Below, in pieces: positions 54,601-64,000 of a stretch of 64,000 nucleotides of DNA (positions are counted from its first letter, which is position 1; each line of letters opens with the position of its first letter). The translations under genes and the position numbers were made by a program. Below the pieces are notes generated by a model. It did no database searches, was not told where the DNA came from, and worked only from the letters and a program-made list of their open reading frames with translations. The stretch lies in the NCBI GenBank assembly GCA_036362985.1, contig JAYGXS010000004.1, positions 30,515,818-30,579,817 on the forward strand, given 5' to 3'. This DNA is from Ligula intestinalis. Lineage: Eukaryota; Platyhelminthes; Cestoda; Diphyllobothriidea; Diphyllobothriidae.

Positions 54601-57557
54601 GTACTACGTCCCGAAAACCGCGCCTACCAGAGACGTTAACTAGGGTCTTTCGGTAGAGGAGGGAGTCAAACACAAGGATATTAATTTTTGAGAATTTTAA
54701 AACTCGAATTACAGACGGTCACCGGAAACCTCGTACTGCATACTGGCTAGGCATGTGCATGAAGAAACTTTGGCTACCAGAATCGAGGCATTTTCGTGCA
54801 TTCCGGCTTTCAATCACGTGGGTCCTCTCTTACTTTAGTACATCTGCCTGCATAATACTCTCCGTCGCCGTGGCACCGGGTTTGCCAAATGGGTCTGTTT
54901 CGATGGTCACTGTGGTATATTTGTAGTCTAAGTTGTACTATTGTGTTCGATTAGTTTAGGCTTTTCGGTGCCCCGCAACCACCGGGTCTGTCGCTCCTGG
55001 GTTTTGCACTCATTTTAGAAAATCCGTCCGCTAGGCACCGCTGACTGATTTAGCACGCAGAGCCTATGTGACATGTTCGAATCACTACTAGCTGCGTCGG
55101 TGTGATCAATGTCACGAAGCCGCAGTCTATCTTGTTCATTTTTTAAGTCGCACCTACCTCTAGATCTCGGGTTGGGCACAAGTATATGTACCCCCGCCCC
55201 TCTGCCCTCCTGAACTACGTCTGTCCTTGCGCTAAATTACGGGGGTACCTACTTCCATGTTCTATTTGTAGCAATAACACCAAGCCCAACTCTAACTCAC
55301 CTGGAATGTAGTGCATGGCTACCTCTAGGGATACTTACAACCGGGTCCTACTCCTGTTCTTTTTGAAATTTTTACTGACCTGTTACTAATGTATGGCAGC
55401 AGCTTCAGCACCAAGACTTTGTAGTCAAACTGGTAGTCCACGACGTAATGCGTCTTTAAAAAGTAGGGTTCACATGGACGAAGGGCGTGCATTTGTTTAA
55501 TCGTGCAGAAGAGAACACTTGTTGCGCGCACAAAATTTGTGAAGAAGTAGATGTGAAAGCTGGGACAAGAAATTTATTCATGTGACTTTCGAATTTTTTT
55601 TCACGGATCCATCCTCAGAGACAGTGACAGAAACAGGCAATGACCTGCCCAACCCATACTCGGCGCTGAGGCTCCGCTTGGCCAAAGCAATTCGCTACTC
55701 GAGGACCACATCAAGACGAACGCATATTCTAGGGTCAGGAAGCCAGATAGCTGAGCGATCATCAGGTCCAAGCCCAGCATGGCTAATCAAAATTCAGCCG
55801 GTTGCAACCTGCATACCGGCAATCGAGCAACTAACGTACAAGCGGGGAAACTATCCTCGATAGGGGAAAGGGTTTAATTGTCATAGATATGCAGTAGTCC
55901 AGCGGCTGTATCCTATAAATCCGGCAACCCCGTCTATGAATTATCCGTTCTGGCTATTGTCGTTAATGATGGATTTACGACGGAATCGAAAACGTCAGGT
56001 GAATAAAGTTCTTTTCCTAGCGCTCACGTCTGCGCTTATTCACCATTACTTCCTGGTACTCGCATTTTCACGTGTAGTGAAAACATAGACCTTTATCGTT
56101 TTATTACACTTAAACGTTCCCTCAGTGTACAAAAATGGTACGTTGCTCCTGACAATTCTATTGAAGTTTATTGGTCACTGACCGGTATGTCCGCACATGA
56201 GCTTTCGAAACCTCTTCTTCCTGTGACCGCCGAATCGGAGCAATCAAGCAAAAATCTGATTGCCTGAGTCCAACGTAATTCAGGCAATGCATAATCGGAA
56301 GAAAAAACTGACAATTCTCATGAAACCGTGTTGGAGTACATACTGGAGGCTTGGGCTGTTCGGTAACAACAATATGTTACATTGCACATAATATGGAAAC
56401 ATGCGTATCCAAAAAATTTACCAAACGATTATTTTCCAACGTACTTCTACTTGGTCTGCTTTATTCACTCTTTTTTTGGCACGAAGAGGCCTCCTCTACA
56501 TTTAAAACTTAAGTTTATCTAGTACGCCTGATTTTCACTTTTAGAATTTTCTGGTTGGCTAAAAAGGCTGGTATTTCTAAGCGTAATACTACTTGATGAA
56601 TCGCAATATGCCTTACTTTGAGGAACGACCATTACTTCATTGCTGTAAGAGTTTGAGGGCAGCAGCTTGGGCTGCGTTTGCCTAACAGGGAGGTTCTTGT
56701 AAGATTCATTGTGTTTAATGAGTTAGCCCACCTACTGTATGTAGAAATTCGCGAGTTTTTCACGATTGGGTCAATCGAATTATTGAAGTCTGTCAAACTC
56801 CTAACAACCAAGGTTAGCCTTGTAGTCCATCCGGTGGATCCCAGGTGATTACTTAAGAAATCCTGCTTGAGAGTCAGCTTACTGCGTCCGTATTGGTGGA
56901 TTTCATGCGTGAAGTAAAGCTGGGCAAACGAATCGACCCAAGCGTGATTAGATTCACGGCATCGCACGGTGAGCCTCGTAGCTCAAATGGTAGACCGTCG
57001 GCTGCGCAAGAGCCTTCCCTCTTGTGTGGGTTCGACTCCCACTACGGGCGCGAATTTTTCGGAATTGGGTCAATCGAATTTGTGAAATCTGTCAAACCCC
57101 TAACATAGAAGTCTATCGTTTATTACAGTTAAACATCCTCTGTATGAGTTGTTCAACGCTCTACAACCTTTTCTAGACGTAATGTCCGCAACATTTTTAT
57201 AGTCAGTGCTGACTCATTACTCTGATGTTTATTAGCGTACTCCGTCCTGGCGACCCCGGATGGATCAATCGAGCTCGCGTGCCACAACCCTCGAACAAAG
57301 ATTACGTGGTTCGGCCCAAGTGGAATCTTCCCAGCACTGAGGACCATGAAAATGATGACGAGGAAGATGAAAAGGAGGGTGGTGGTGGTGGTCACCACCG
57401 ACACCGCATGGTTGGCGCTCGCAAGTCTCAGATTGGCACCACCTCCCGCATCGAGACCCACATCCACGCACTCACTAAGAATGCTGCCATCAAAAGGAAG
57501 AATCGGTTTGTGCGGGCAGTTCCAATGAGCATAGAGGGCAGAAAGATGGCCCTGTAG
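48881..57557 (+). CDS. IWS1: IWS1 transcription elongation factor, four exons visible, 5' end missing
   Basis: IWS1 (Spn1 in yeast) binds Spt6 and travels with RNA polymerase II. Exons are 48881-50184, 51247-51355, 51399-51455 and 57236-57557; all donor and acceptor phases join in one frame of about 597 codons. The N-terminal two thirds is acidic, with Glu-rich runs and SDxE-type sites. A basic RRRRRLGK patch follows, then the TFIIS N-terminal-like domain (residues about 328-434, counted from 48882, with [30 protein letters not shown]) and NEWSRPIF. The C-terminus has [20 protein letters not shown] and ends SIEGRKMAL, the IWS1 family tail. The first visible exon begins with the last base of a split codon and has no usable ATG, so at least one upstream exon exists. 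Introns hold several mobile elements. It looks intact. Confidence 0.92.
50185..51246. other. IWS1 intron (1062 bp)
   Basis: Non-coding. A block at 50428-50450 loosely matches the short dispersed repeat at 41287. The stretch around 50500-50520 (GGGCTGAAACTCGGACTC) vaguely resembles a Pol III B-box context. Confidence 0.55.
51247..51355 (+). CDS. IWS1: IWS1 exon (109 bp)
   Basis: The acceptor is CTCCTTCAG and the donor GTACGT. It encodes [20 protein letters not shown] and LPKRRPH. Phases match both neighbours. Confidence 0.9.
51399..51455 (+). CDS. IWS1: IWS1 micro-exon (57 bp)
   Basis: It is set off by a 43-bp intron (51356-51398, GTACGT...TTCTGTAG) and the donor GTGAGT at 51456. It encodes [18 protein letters not shown], a short linker that keeps the frame between the conserved domain and the C-terminal exon. 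Confidence 0.78.
51654..51683. repeat. AAT trinucleotide microsatellite
   Basis: About ten uninterrupted AAT units lie in the IWS1 intron. Confidence 0.9.
52355..53060 (-). pseudogene. RTE-like LINE 3' fragment (copy 3, longest)
   Basis: The minus-strand frame 53007-52708 contains [19 protein letters not shown], the RT thumb-side block, and [20 protein letters not shown]. The shifted frame 52997-52335 then gives [24 protein letters not shown] and the C-terminal [20 protein letters not shown] and EAGEI. This is the C-terminal part of an RTE-type polyprotein, of the kind often mislabelled craniofacial development protein in databases. RT catalytic motifs are not present, so it is 5'-truncated. 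Confidence 0.82.
53797..53920 (+). repeat. short dispersed repeat, copy 2
   Basis: It shares GGGGAGACCAGAATGGCCAT and CAGTCATACCCAATCCCAGA with 41287-41435. It lies in the IWS1 intron and has no coding capacity. Confidence 0.6.
53999..54572 (+). mobile_element. solo LTR (family C) with perfect 5-bp target duplication
   Basis: 574 bp, starting TGTTATGTCCCC and ending GGCCGTCCTAACA, so TG...CA tips with TGTTA/TAACA inverted ends. GTAAG occurs on both sides (53994-53998 and 54573-54577), a perfect 5-bp target duplication. No internal coding region is present, so this is a solo LTR left by recombination. It lies in the large intron of IWS1. The copies at 1313 and 5369 belong to the same family. 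Confidence 0.88.
54573..56750. other. intron sequence, no recognised feature
   Basis: Part of the IWS1 intron. TATCGTTTTATTACACTTAAACG at 56095-56117 resembles TATCGTTTATTACAGTTAAAC at 57114-57134, the 3' flank of the SINE candidate. Nothing else is recognised. Confidence 0.4.
56751..56806 (+). repeat. SINE-candidate body, headless copy
   Basis: GCGAGTTTTTCACGATTGGG, TCAATCGAATTATTGAAGTC and TGTCAAACTCCTAAC match the 56 bp that follow the tRNA-like sequence (57049-57104). The tRNA-like head is not present in front of this copy. Confidence 0.65.
56973..57107 (+). mobile_element. tRNA-derived SINE candidate
   Basis: A tRNA-like head (56973-57050) is followed by an unrelated 57-bp body that recurs, headless, at 56751-56806. 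The A box (TAGCTCAAATGG) and B box (GGTTCGACTCC) are intact, and the T arm GTGGG/CCCAC pairs perfectly. The 5' acceptor has one extra base against its 3' partner TACGGGC. The D-stem is broken, and the anticodon region and variable part are irregular, so no amino acid can be assigned. A repeated body behind a broken tRNA head is what a SINE looks like; a lone tRNA pseudogene is the alternative. Confidence 0.6.
57236..57557 (+). CDS. IWS1: IWS1 last exon
   Basis: It follows TGATGTTTATTAG and encodes [20 protein letters not shown], an acidic and glycine/histidine insert ([17 protein letters not shown]), a basic [20 protein letters not shown] stretch and the ending SIEGRKMAL with TAG at 57555-57557. 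The join GG|C restores the codon from the micro-exon. Confidence 0.9.
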
Positions 57558-59569
57558 TCTGCCGTCTTGTACCAAAATATCCTGGTCTCATTTACCTCGC
57601 GAGTATAGGGCACGCTGGGCCCCCCTCCCCCTCCCCCAGTATTCCATGCCATTGCTGGGTGTTGAAAAACGATGGCTACTTTCCTTGTCGTTACTGGCGA
57701 TGGGCGTCACTGCCCATGGAGGGTGGACTTTTCAGTCTAGCACCATTTTCATCTCCCATCAATCCCATTTAGACTGGCGATCCACCTCCTGACAGAAACG
57801 ACGCTTTTTGTGCTTTCCTGTATATTGCTACTACCCTGATGCGCATCCCTTCCTTTAAGACGCTCACTTTGTCGGCACTCCTTTATAAAACATTGAAGTA
57901 AAAATTGCAGTTTCACGGGCGTTTCGGCTCAGTTCGTCGTTCTGTCTTCTCGTTTCAACGGGCCATTGCACATTCCGTTTTTTCCAATTCCAGTAAGTAT
58001 CAGCTTATCGACGGAAAGCTCCCTATTGGTAACAAGGTGGATAGACAAGAAAAAAACTTCAGTTGCATGCTTGCAAGTGAAGAGCGAAAACCAGTTGGAG
58101 TCTAAATAGTAATAAAATATGGCTACTTGCTTAGCACGAGTAGTATAATAAGTAGTATGTGCAATAATTATGCGTATGTAACACGCTCCCTGGCGAATAA
58201 AAACGATGCCGGATGCAATCCATGTGCGTGAGTGTGTGCTTGCTAGATCTCAAAAACTGGGCCTAATGCATCGGTTGTGATAAGCACTTCCATTGGTAAA
58301 CTTAACCAGAGGACGTTTAGTCAGAATGATTCCCAGTCTAGTGAATGTACGTTTTTATCTAGTTCATTCAGTAGAAGAAAACCCGCCATGCTTTGTCATG
58401 CATAGATGGCTATTTAATGTTAATTCGGCCACTGCGTCCAAGCCCATCTGCAGTCGTCCTAAGTGGGTCTTACTATTAGAACATGGCGCGCGGAAGAGAG
58501 GGGGATCAGACTTTCGCAAGCCCCTCGTCGTTAATTCAGTTCGCAGGCTTGTTATTTCTGTACCTTGGGGCAACCTATGAGCATCCTTGTATTCTACGAG
58601 CAAACAGTCAAGGCTCAAAAGTGGAACGGTTCTATTCATTTTAGTTCCATTTTAGAATTCTTATCTGACTGCTTGCATGTCGTGCATTTGAACTTTGTCT
58701 TGGGGGAATTCGATACGAGCAGACGATCCGGGCCGTTTAGACTATATGAACCCCGTAGAGCGTTTTCATTGTGAACTAGTAGACTTTCTCAAGAGGATTA
58801 ATCTCCAAAAATCTTTCAGAACTGTTTAGACATTGGAGCAATATGTAGACTGACGGAAACAGGAAAGGCGTTCCTAGTCCAAGGCGTGTCAACCATCGAT
58901 TTAAACTTCAAAGTTCTCGCAGAACAGGCAGGAATCTGCCAATACCGGTACGCAGACGTCAAGCGAGTTTATTCGAAGCTCTCGTTGCGACGGCCAGATC
59001 TTTTTACTCTTAACAGTTTGGAATGACCCTTGTCTCCCTCATTATACTTAATGCTGCTATAAATTTGGACCGAATGAGACGGAATAGTAGAATGTTTTAC
59101 TGGGAGGGGTTGCGCGGGATTCGTTTAAGTGTATCATCCCTTTGGTCTGAAAAACTCCAGTAGCTTAAAGAGAGATGACTGTGCCAATTTGAGCATAAGC
59201 GAAAAACCCATTGCTTGGTGAACGAGACAAAAACTAGAATGCTGGGGTACGCAATTTGTCAGAATAAATTCAGTGAGACAAAACGATGCCGGAAGGATCG
59301 GATTTCATTAGGACTGATCCCAGCATATTCAACCGTGGAGGAGAGACATACCCTAAAGCACACCTACTTTAACTTGTTATAAAGGTTTGAACTGCTTTGA
59401 GATACCTGTCTAGATAAATATAAGTCAAGTTAATTTTTGGTTGGACGGTCGATGTCAGTGTCAGTGTCACGGAAGCATAAATTGACGAATTCCAGTTCCA
59501 TGGCATTTAAAATGAAGGAAAAAGAATGTTATTCTGGAATTCGAGAACTGATAAGTAGTGCACACACAT
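57558..59569. other. 3' flank of IWS1, no recognised feature
   Basis: The likely 3' untranslated region starts at 57558; an AATAAAA signal (GTAATAAAATATGG) occurs at 58108-58121, and GCGAATAAAAACG at 58192-58204. Beyond that I see no gene. Confidence 0.45.
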
Positions 59570-59810
59570 CAGAGTGCATATCTGATGAACCGTGATGTCC
59601 GGATTCAACCATGTGTGAACCCCAGTAAAGCCTTTCAGGTAATCTACAAGATCCCGCCAAACTACCCAAAGTCCCTTCGACAACGTTTGCTAGCAACAGC
59701 AGAAGCAGCCGCGATCCGGTTGAGGAAGCCGGTTTTTTGCGGGCAAAAGAACCTCCTGTAAGCCCCGAACTTGGCATGGCCAACGGTTACGTAACTGCTT
59801 GCATCTTTCC
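59570..59810 (+). pseudogene. Penelope-like element 3' fragment (plus strand)
   Basis: AFQVIYKIPPNYPKSLRQRL and then LATAEAAAIRLRKPVFCGQK is the C-terminal end of the GIY-YIG endonuclease. A decayed block before it corresponds to the HLVDSGHRVD region. The non-coding continuation GCAAAAGAACCTCCTGTAAG and TTGGCATGGCCAACG matches the tail of the 15305-15770 fragment. It is 5'-truncated. Confidence 0.78.
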
Positions 59811-61246
59811 ACGCTCTGATTGGCTCCCGCTTGTAAGGAAGGACGATCGATCGATTGTTTAGATTTAAATCTCCCATGTAAATTTATGGCCTGAGGAGAA
59901 TTTACCGAAAGTGTACACTCGCCAAATGCTGTTATGAATTCTCTAACGCATTAGTGTTGGGAAAAGAAGATCGGATTTAGTTTAAAAAATGCTGTTTTAC
60001 AAATCTGCTAAGTTTGTACCATAAATGGAGTAATAAGCCTATAAGGCTGTCATTTACTTTAAACCGTAGAAAATAACGATGTTTCTTCTTCCTTGGACTT
60101 GAATATTCGGTTAACTGATTCTTCGTACCACTGGCAATCGTTTGGGTGACTTCCTTGTTTCGTAGCGTTAATTTTGTGGATTCTTCTTTCGTTCGACCAA
60201 CCGAGCTTTCCCCTTTCACTTCATTAAAACAGACGTGTGTATTGGTTCCAAATATAAACAATTCTTTCGAGTTAGCGCGCACTTCTGCCTCCATTACAAG
60301 ACCCAACTCGTATTATCTCCTTTAACCACGGTCCCCTTAGACAGTTGGGACTGGAGGGGCTTTTTAGACGGCCTCAGAAGACAGCCTTACCTGGACATTT
60401 AAGTAGCTACTTGTAAGTTAAATGGTTTATTATCATAATAAGATCAAACTCACTGTTTCAATGAAGGCTGATTAGTTTTTTTTCATTTTTTTTACTTCAT
60501 TAGAATGCGAAAGCCGTCAGAGTTGGCTCTACCGGGCAGCGTGTTTAGTGACCTTTGCAAATGTCAATAGGCGGATGAATTTGCTGCAGTAATCCTATCC
60601 CTCTGAGCACTTATTAAGTCATCTGCATATATACGCACATCAAACTGCGCCGAATCAAATGTTCGTTTTCCACCTCACACGTATAGCTGAGGTCTGCGCT
60701 CGAAATTGGTTTTGGCAGCAACAAGACTTGCATGCGCTAGACGCGGGACAGATAAAAAAATAGAGGGATACCAGTAGTACGAATGTTGTGACGTTGAACG
60801 TGAGGAGAGGGTGGAAGCGATGGTCTTGGGTAAAGCGAAGCCGAGGTAGTTGGTGAGGCGCATCAGGCATTGAGTTAGGCTGTCTGGTTGTGTAGATTGC
60901 ACTGACGCTAGCCGACCAGACGATCGAAGCTCACATGAAGGTCTCCCATCAAGAATGGCCCAGGGGATGTCAGCAACGGTAAAGACTCAAGAGATCGATG
61001 AACAGGGGGACGGAGTACAGACCGAATAGGAAAACTGGCCTGGTAATGGCAGTGACGGCCTGAAGAAAGAGGCCGAGACTGAGGCACGGATATTCGACTG
61101 ACTATCAAGAAATGACACTGAGCTGCAGGCTAGTATCAACCAGTAAACGTCTCCTGCTCCCATTGTCGCTGACGTGAAGGCAGCACCCACATTTCGAGCT
61201 GCCAGAAAGAATGGTCGTATTCATCGCTAGTTTACCGTTTGCTCTG
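59811..61246. other. no recognised feature
   Basis: Short frames only (up to 109 codons at 59977-60306, no motif). T-rich runs lie at 60476-60493. I see nothing to name. Confidence 0.4.
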
Positions 61247-61582
61247 GTTAGATAGATAGATAGAGAACTATATTTTGATGATAATATCAAAATTTTCAGA
61301 AAAAATGGCTTTATTCACGGAGAGCAAAAATAAGGTAATTTGAGGGGTCCAAAAAGCTCAAGAGTAAACGGTCAAAGATCACAAAATACTCAAACTAAGA
61401 AATCGACACGGATACCACATCAGTTATGGAGACAGGTCTGCCTTCAGCTTCTCAATTTCCGTTTCTTCACACGTGAGGAATCGTGCTGAGAATGGGAGTA
61501 CCGAGTTATGGTAGGCCGATGTACGGAAGGTCGTATGACGGAAGCTTTGGCGCATGGTACGAGGAGACTTCGCAGCCATTAA

Positions 61583-62681
61583 TTAAGAGTGTAGAGAGTG
61601 AGCGACCTCACTAGAAATACGGTCCACGAAATTCTTGACCAATTTGAAATGTCGCTGAATTATAATGTCAGCTAAAAATGCATAGGAATAACCGGCAGCT
61701 GAAGAGAGCATGCAGAGAATACGTTTAATAATAATAGTCTTTTTGAGTAGTGCTGGAAAAGTAACTGGAGAGCAATAAAGAATGAGCGTGAGGATACAAG
61801 CGTCTATAAAACGCCAGATGAGGGTTTGCGGGGTGCGATATGAACGCAAGCGGCGGATATAATACAAAATGTTGCGCATTTTTATCAAAAGGTCTTCAAT
61901 ATGAAGAGTAAATGAGAGGTTGGAAGCAAGTGTTACACCAAGGTATCGGAAGGAGGATACTTTTTTGGGCAGAAAGTCAATGGTTTCAGGGCTGGTAGGG
62001 GGTCGCAGCCGAAAACTGCACTGGACTGACTTCCGCTCATTAAGTAAAAGGCCATTTTCTGACGACCATGCTGTGACATGGTCCAGTTCATCCTTCAGTG
62101 TTTGGAGATGGGTCTGGCTTTTGAGAGGATGGCCGATAACCATATCGTCAGCATATTTGACAAACAAACATGCGTTTGGAGAGATCGCAGGTCATCAGTA
62201 TGGCGGGAAAAAGATGAGGGATAATATAAACCCCTACAGAACTCCACAATTGTTGGGAATAACCGTGGATTTTCGCTTCCCGCTCTGAACGAATTGGGTG
62301 CGGGAAGTAAAATATTATCCAAGCCAAGAGACGGCCCAGCCAGGAGGGTCGCATGCAGAGGTTTTATTAAGAAGAAGATGGCGCGGGATCGTCTTGAAGG
62401 CTGAGGAGTAGTCGAGAAAAGCACATGCATATGCACGGCATCCCTTATCCAAGTCTCTAAGAGCAGACTGGACTACCAGAGCAACAGCATATAGTGTACT
62501 ACGCCTAGCCTTATACGCAAACTGCAAGGGATCAGAAAAATTGGATGAAAATCGATTAATGATGTCCAAAGCAAATCGTTCTGTAAGTTTGAGGAGCGCA
62601 GAAGAGCAGGCAATTGGGCGAAAGGATTTGGGACCCGTTGCAGTGAGTTTTTTTCGGGATAGGAGTGATTTTGACCGAACG
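61583..62681 (-). pseudogene. LINE reverse transcriptase, frameshifted
   Basis: Three frames are needed. 62569-62315 has FAYKARRSTLYAVALVVQ and CAFLDYSSAFKTIPRHLLL. Then a degenerate block with NNCGVL and FILS follows. 62167-61583 begins at KYADDMVIG (catalytic YADD at 62144-62155 present) and runs through FRYLGVTL to the C-terminus. The palm catalytic residues are intact, but at least two frameshifts lie between motifs, so no full RT can be made. Confidence 0.85.
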
Positions 62682-63975
62682 TCAACGGTCAGGAATCTTG
62701 GACTCCATGAAAGATAAATTAATAAGGTGTGCCAAGACAGGAGCTAATTGAAAAGAGCAAGATTTAATGAGAACTGGGAAGACGCCATCTGGTCCGGCAG
62801 CTGTTGTACCTTTAACCTTGTTTAGGTGTTTCATCACTGTTGCCACAGAAACTGGAGAAAAATCACTTGGTGGTAAGGAAATATCATTTTTCGGGAGATA
62901 GGAGTCGGTGGGAGTTTGGATGAAGTTCGAGTTTAAGCTGTCTAGGTCAGCATCAACATGTGCCAGTGTATTGCATTGACCAATGAGACGTTTGAGGCTC
63001 TTCCATATTTCGGAGGAAGACAGAGGAGACGAGGATGAAGAAGAAGTAAATAACTGACTAACAAAAATGTTATTTAGTCTTGTGATCTCGCGTTTTATAA
63101 GGACATTGGCGACCCTCAGTCTTTCTCGTACACCTAGTTTGTAGAACAGTTCCTTATTTCTTCTCAAAGTTTTTATGTGGGGAGAAGATATTCGGTCTGG
63201 CCTAACCATGACCGTGTCAAAAGGACAACAGATATTAAAGATTCCGTTGAGAAATGTTGTAAGATAACTCGAACACGACTCGACATTCGTGTTTTCGAGA
63301 AACATGGGAATGCATTCAGATATACAAGTCTGAAGCAAAGAAATATTATGTGGGGACGTGTCACGAATGTGTAATTTCCTGTCAGACGTTACTAAAAACC
63401 CTTTGTTAACCTTCGAATAGATTTTTGGTTGACAGAGTAGTATAGAATGGTCTGAGCCTGCCAATGGAGCTCTATTTCTTACAGCAAAAAGCTTTGGATA
63501 AGTATTCAGGAGATGATCGAGTGGTGCGTCATCTCGTGTATTGAAGTTGACTAAGTCGCTAAATCCTAACAATATGAGGGGACGTAGATTTACTCGATTG
63601 AAGTCCCCACATAAAATAATTACGTCCTCGCAAGACAGTGCGGCAAGTTTTTGGGAAATAAAATCGAAAAAATGGGTAAGAGCATCTTGACAGGTGGAAG
63701 GGGGCATGTAAATGCTAACATAAATGATGCCTTTTGAGTTGTGTAAAAATTTAGGCCTACAGACTACTGCAATAACGTCTATGTGGTCTTCGGAGTACGA
63801 AAAAAGGGACTTACAGTTTGTGCACCATTGCTGCTTAACAAAAACTGCTACTCGACCACCTCTGCTGTTTGATCTGGATTTTCTGTCCGAACGAAAACAG
63901 TAATTAGCCGGAGGTGTGATGAGCTGCGACTCTATATCCCTATTGAGCCAAATCTCTTGAAGACAGATTACACCG
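62682..63975 (-). pseudogene. LINE endonuclease and linker
   Basis: Reading leftward from about 63975 in one frame: VICLQEIWLNRDIES with the QE box, GGRVAVFVKQQWC, IYVSIYMPP, VIILCGDFNRVNL and DAPLDHLLNTYP, and AGSDHSILL near 63447. These are the expected AP-endonuclease-like motifs in order. The linker (REITRLNNIF, a Ser run at about 63020-63050) leads to the pre-RT motif AAGPDGVFPVLIKSC. The frame is open for over 420 codons and ends at 62682. The endonuclease is the most complete in this window. Confidence 0.88.
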
Positions 63976-64000
63976 CACTAACTGTATTCCTGTTTCAACA

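Larger units (their letters stand above)
51456..57235. other. IWS1 large intron (5.78 kb) filled with mobile elements
   Basis: It contains an AAT microsatellite (about 51654-51683), a possible Pol III-type stretch near 51810, an RTE-like fragment (52355-53060, antisense), a short dispersed repeat (53797-53920), a solo LTR (53999-54572) and the SINE candidate (56751-57107). No other gene is recognised. Open frames here, such as 51470-51724 and 55582-55863, have no motif. Confidence 0.75.
61247..64000 (-). mobile_element. non-LTR LINE (jockey/CR1/Rex1-like), degraded, runs to the window edge
   Basis: The minus strand carries an endonuclease, a linker and a RT in LINE order, with 3' tail sequence ending in a GATA/TATC simple repeat near 61247-61265. 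It is a different family from the LINE at 33.7-38.4 kb. Its 5' end lies at or beyond the right edge; an in-frame TAG sits just in front of the endonuclease QE motif at about 63978. RT is broken by several frameshifts. Confidence 0.85.

Noticed and set aside
56973..57050. Functional tRNA gene
   Set aside because: A and B boxes and T arm are good, but the 5' acceptor has an extra base, the D-stem is mispaired and no standard anticodon loop can be drawn. A repeated body follows it.

Overview
The window is eukaryotic nuclear DNA, gene-poor and densely populated by transposable elements. I infer a flatworm, most likely a tapeworm. The reasons are a CsRn1-type LTR retrotransposon (DTAS protease motif and CsRn1-like gag knuckles), Penelope-like elements with a GIY-YIG endonuclease, CR1/jockey-type and RTE-like LINEs, and a gene that mixes a 43-bp micro-intron with a 5.8-kb intron. 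The species cannot be fixed from sequence alone.

Two host genes can be supported. A PGRMC-type cytochrome-b5-domain membrane protein lies on the minus strand in two exons (26763-26337 and 25781-25654). IWS1, the Spt6-partner elongation factor, lies on the plus strand with four exons visible (48881-50184, 51247-51355, 51399-51455, 57236-57557); its 5' coding exon or exons were not found.

Region by region: 0-9 kb holds decayed LTR fragments and GC-rich direct repeats, with no gene. 9.2-13.8 kb is a nearly full-length but dead Ty3/gypsy element of K02A2.6/mag type, minus strand. 14-25 kb is mostly non-coding, with LTR remnants, a Penelope fragment, a GC-rich direct-repeat cluster and an RTE-type LINE tail. 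25.6-26.8 kb is the PGRMC gene. 27-30 kb holds a CR1 tail, a 254-bp foldback (MITE-like) and a 5'-truncated Penelope-like element. 31.7-38.4 kb holds a decayed CR1-type RT on the plus strand, then a larger CR1/jockey-type LINE on the minus strand with a possible ORF1. 39-45 kb is mostly unassigned, with LINE tails. 45.5-48.7 kb is a CsRn1-type element with matched 366-bp LTRs that has lost its RT and RNase H, immediately upstream of the first visible IWS1 exon. The large last intron of IWS1 holds an RTE fragment, a short dispersed repeat, a solo LTR with a perfect 5-bp target duplication and a tRNA-derived SINE candidate. 59.5 kb has a second Penelope 3' end, and 61.2-64 kb is another LINE that runs to the window edge.

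No mobile element here has an intact enzyme. Both gypsy and Penelope reverse transcriptases carry an Asn in place of the first Asp of the YxDD catalytic box. I did not find a new gene system. The most promising leads are the SINE candidate, the foldback element, the RT-less CsRn1 derivative and the uncharacterised LTR and repeat families.
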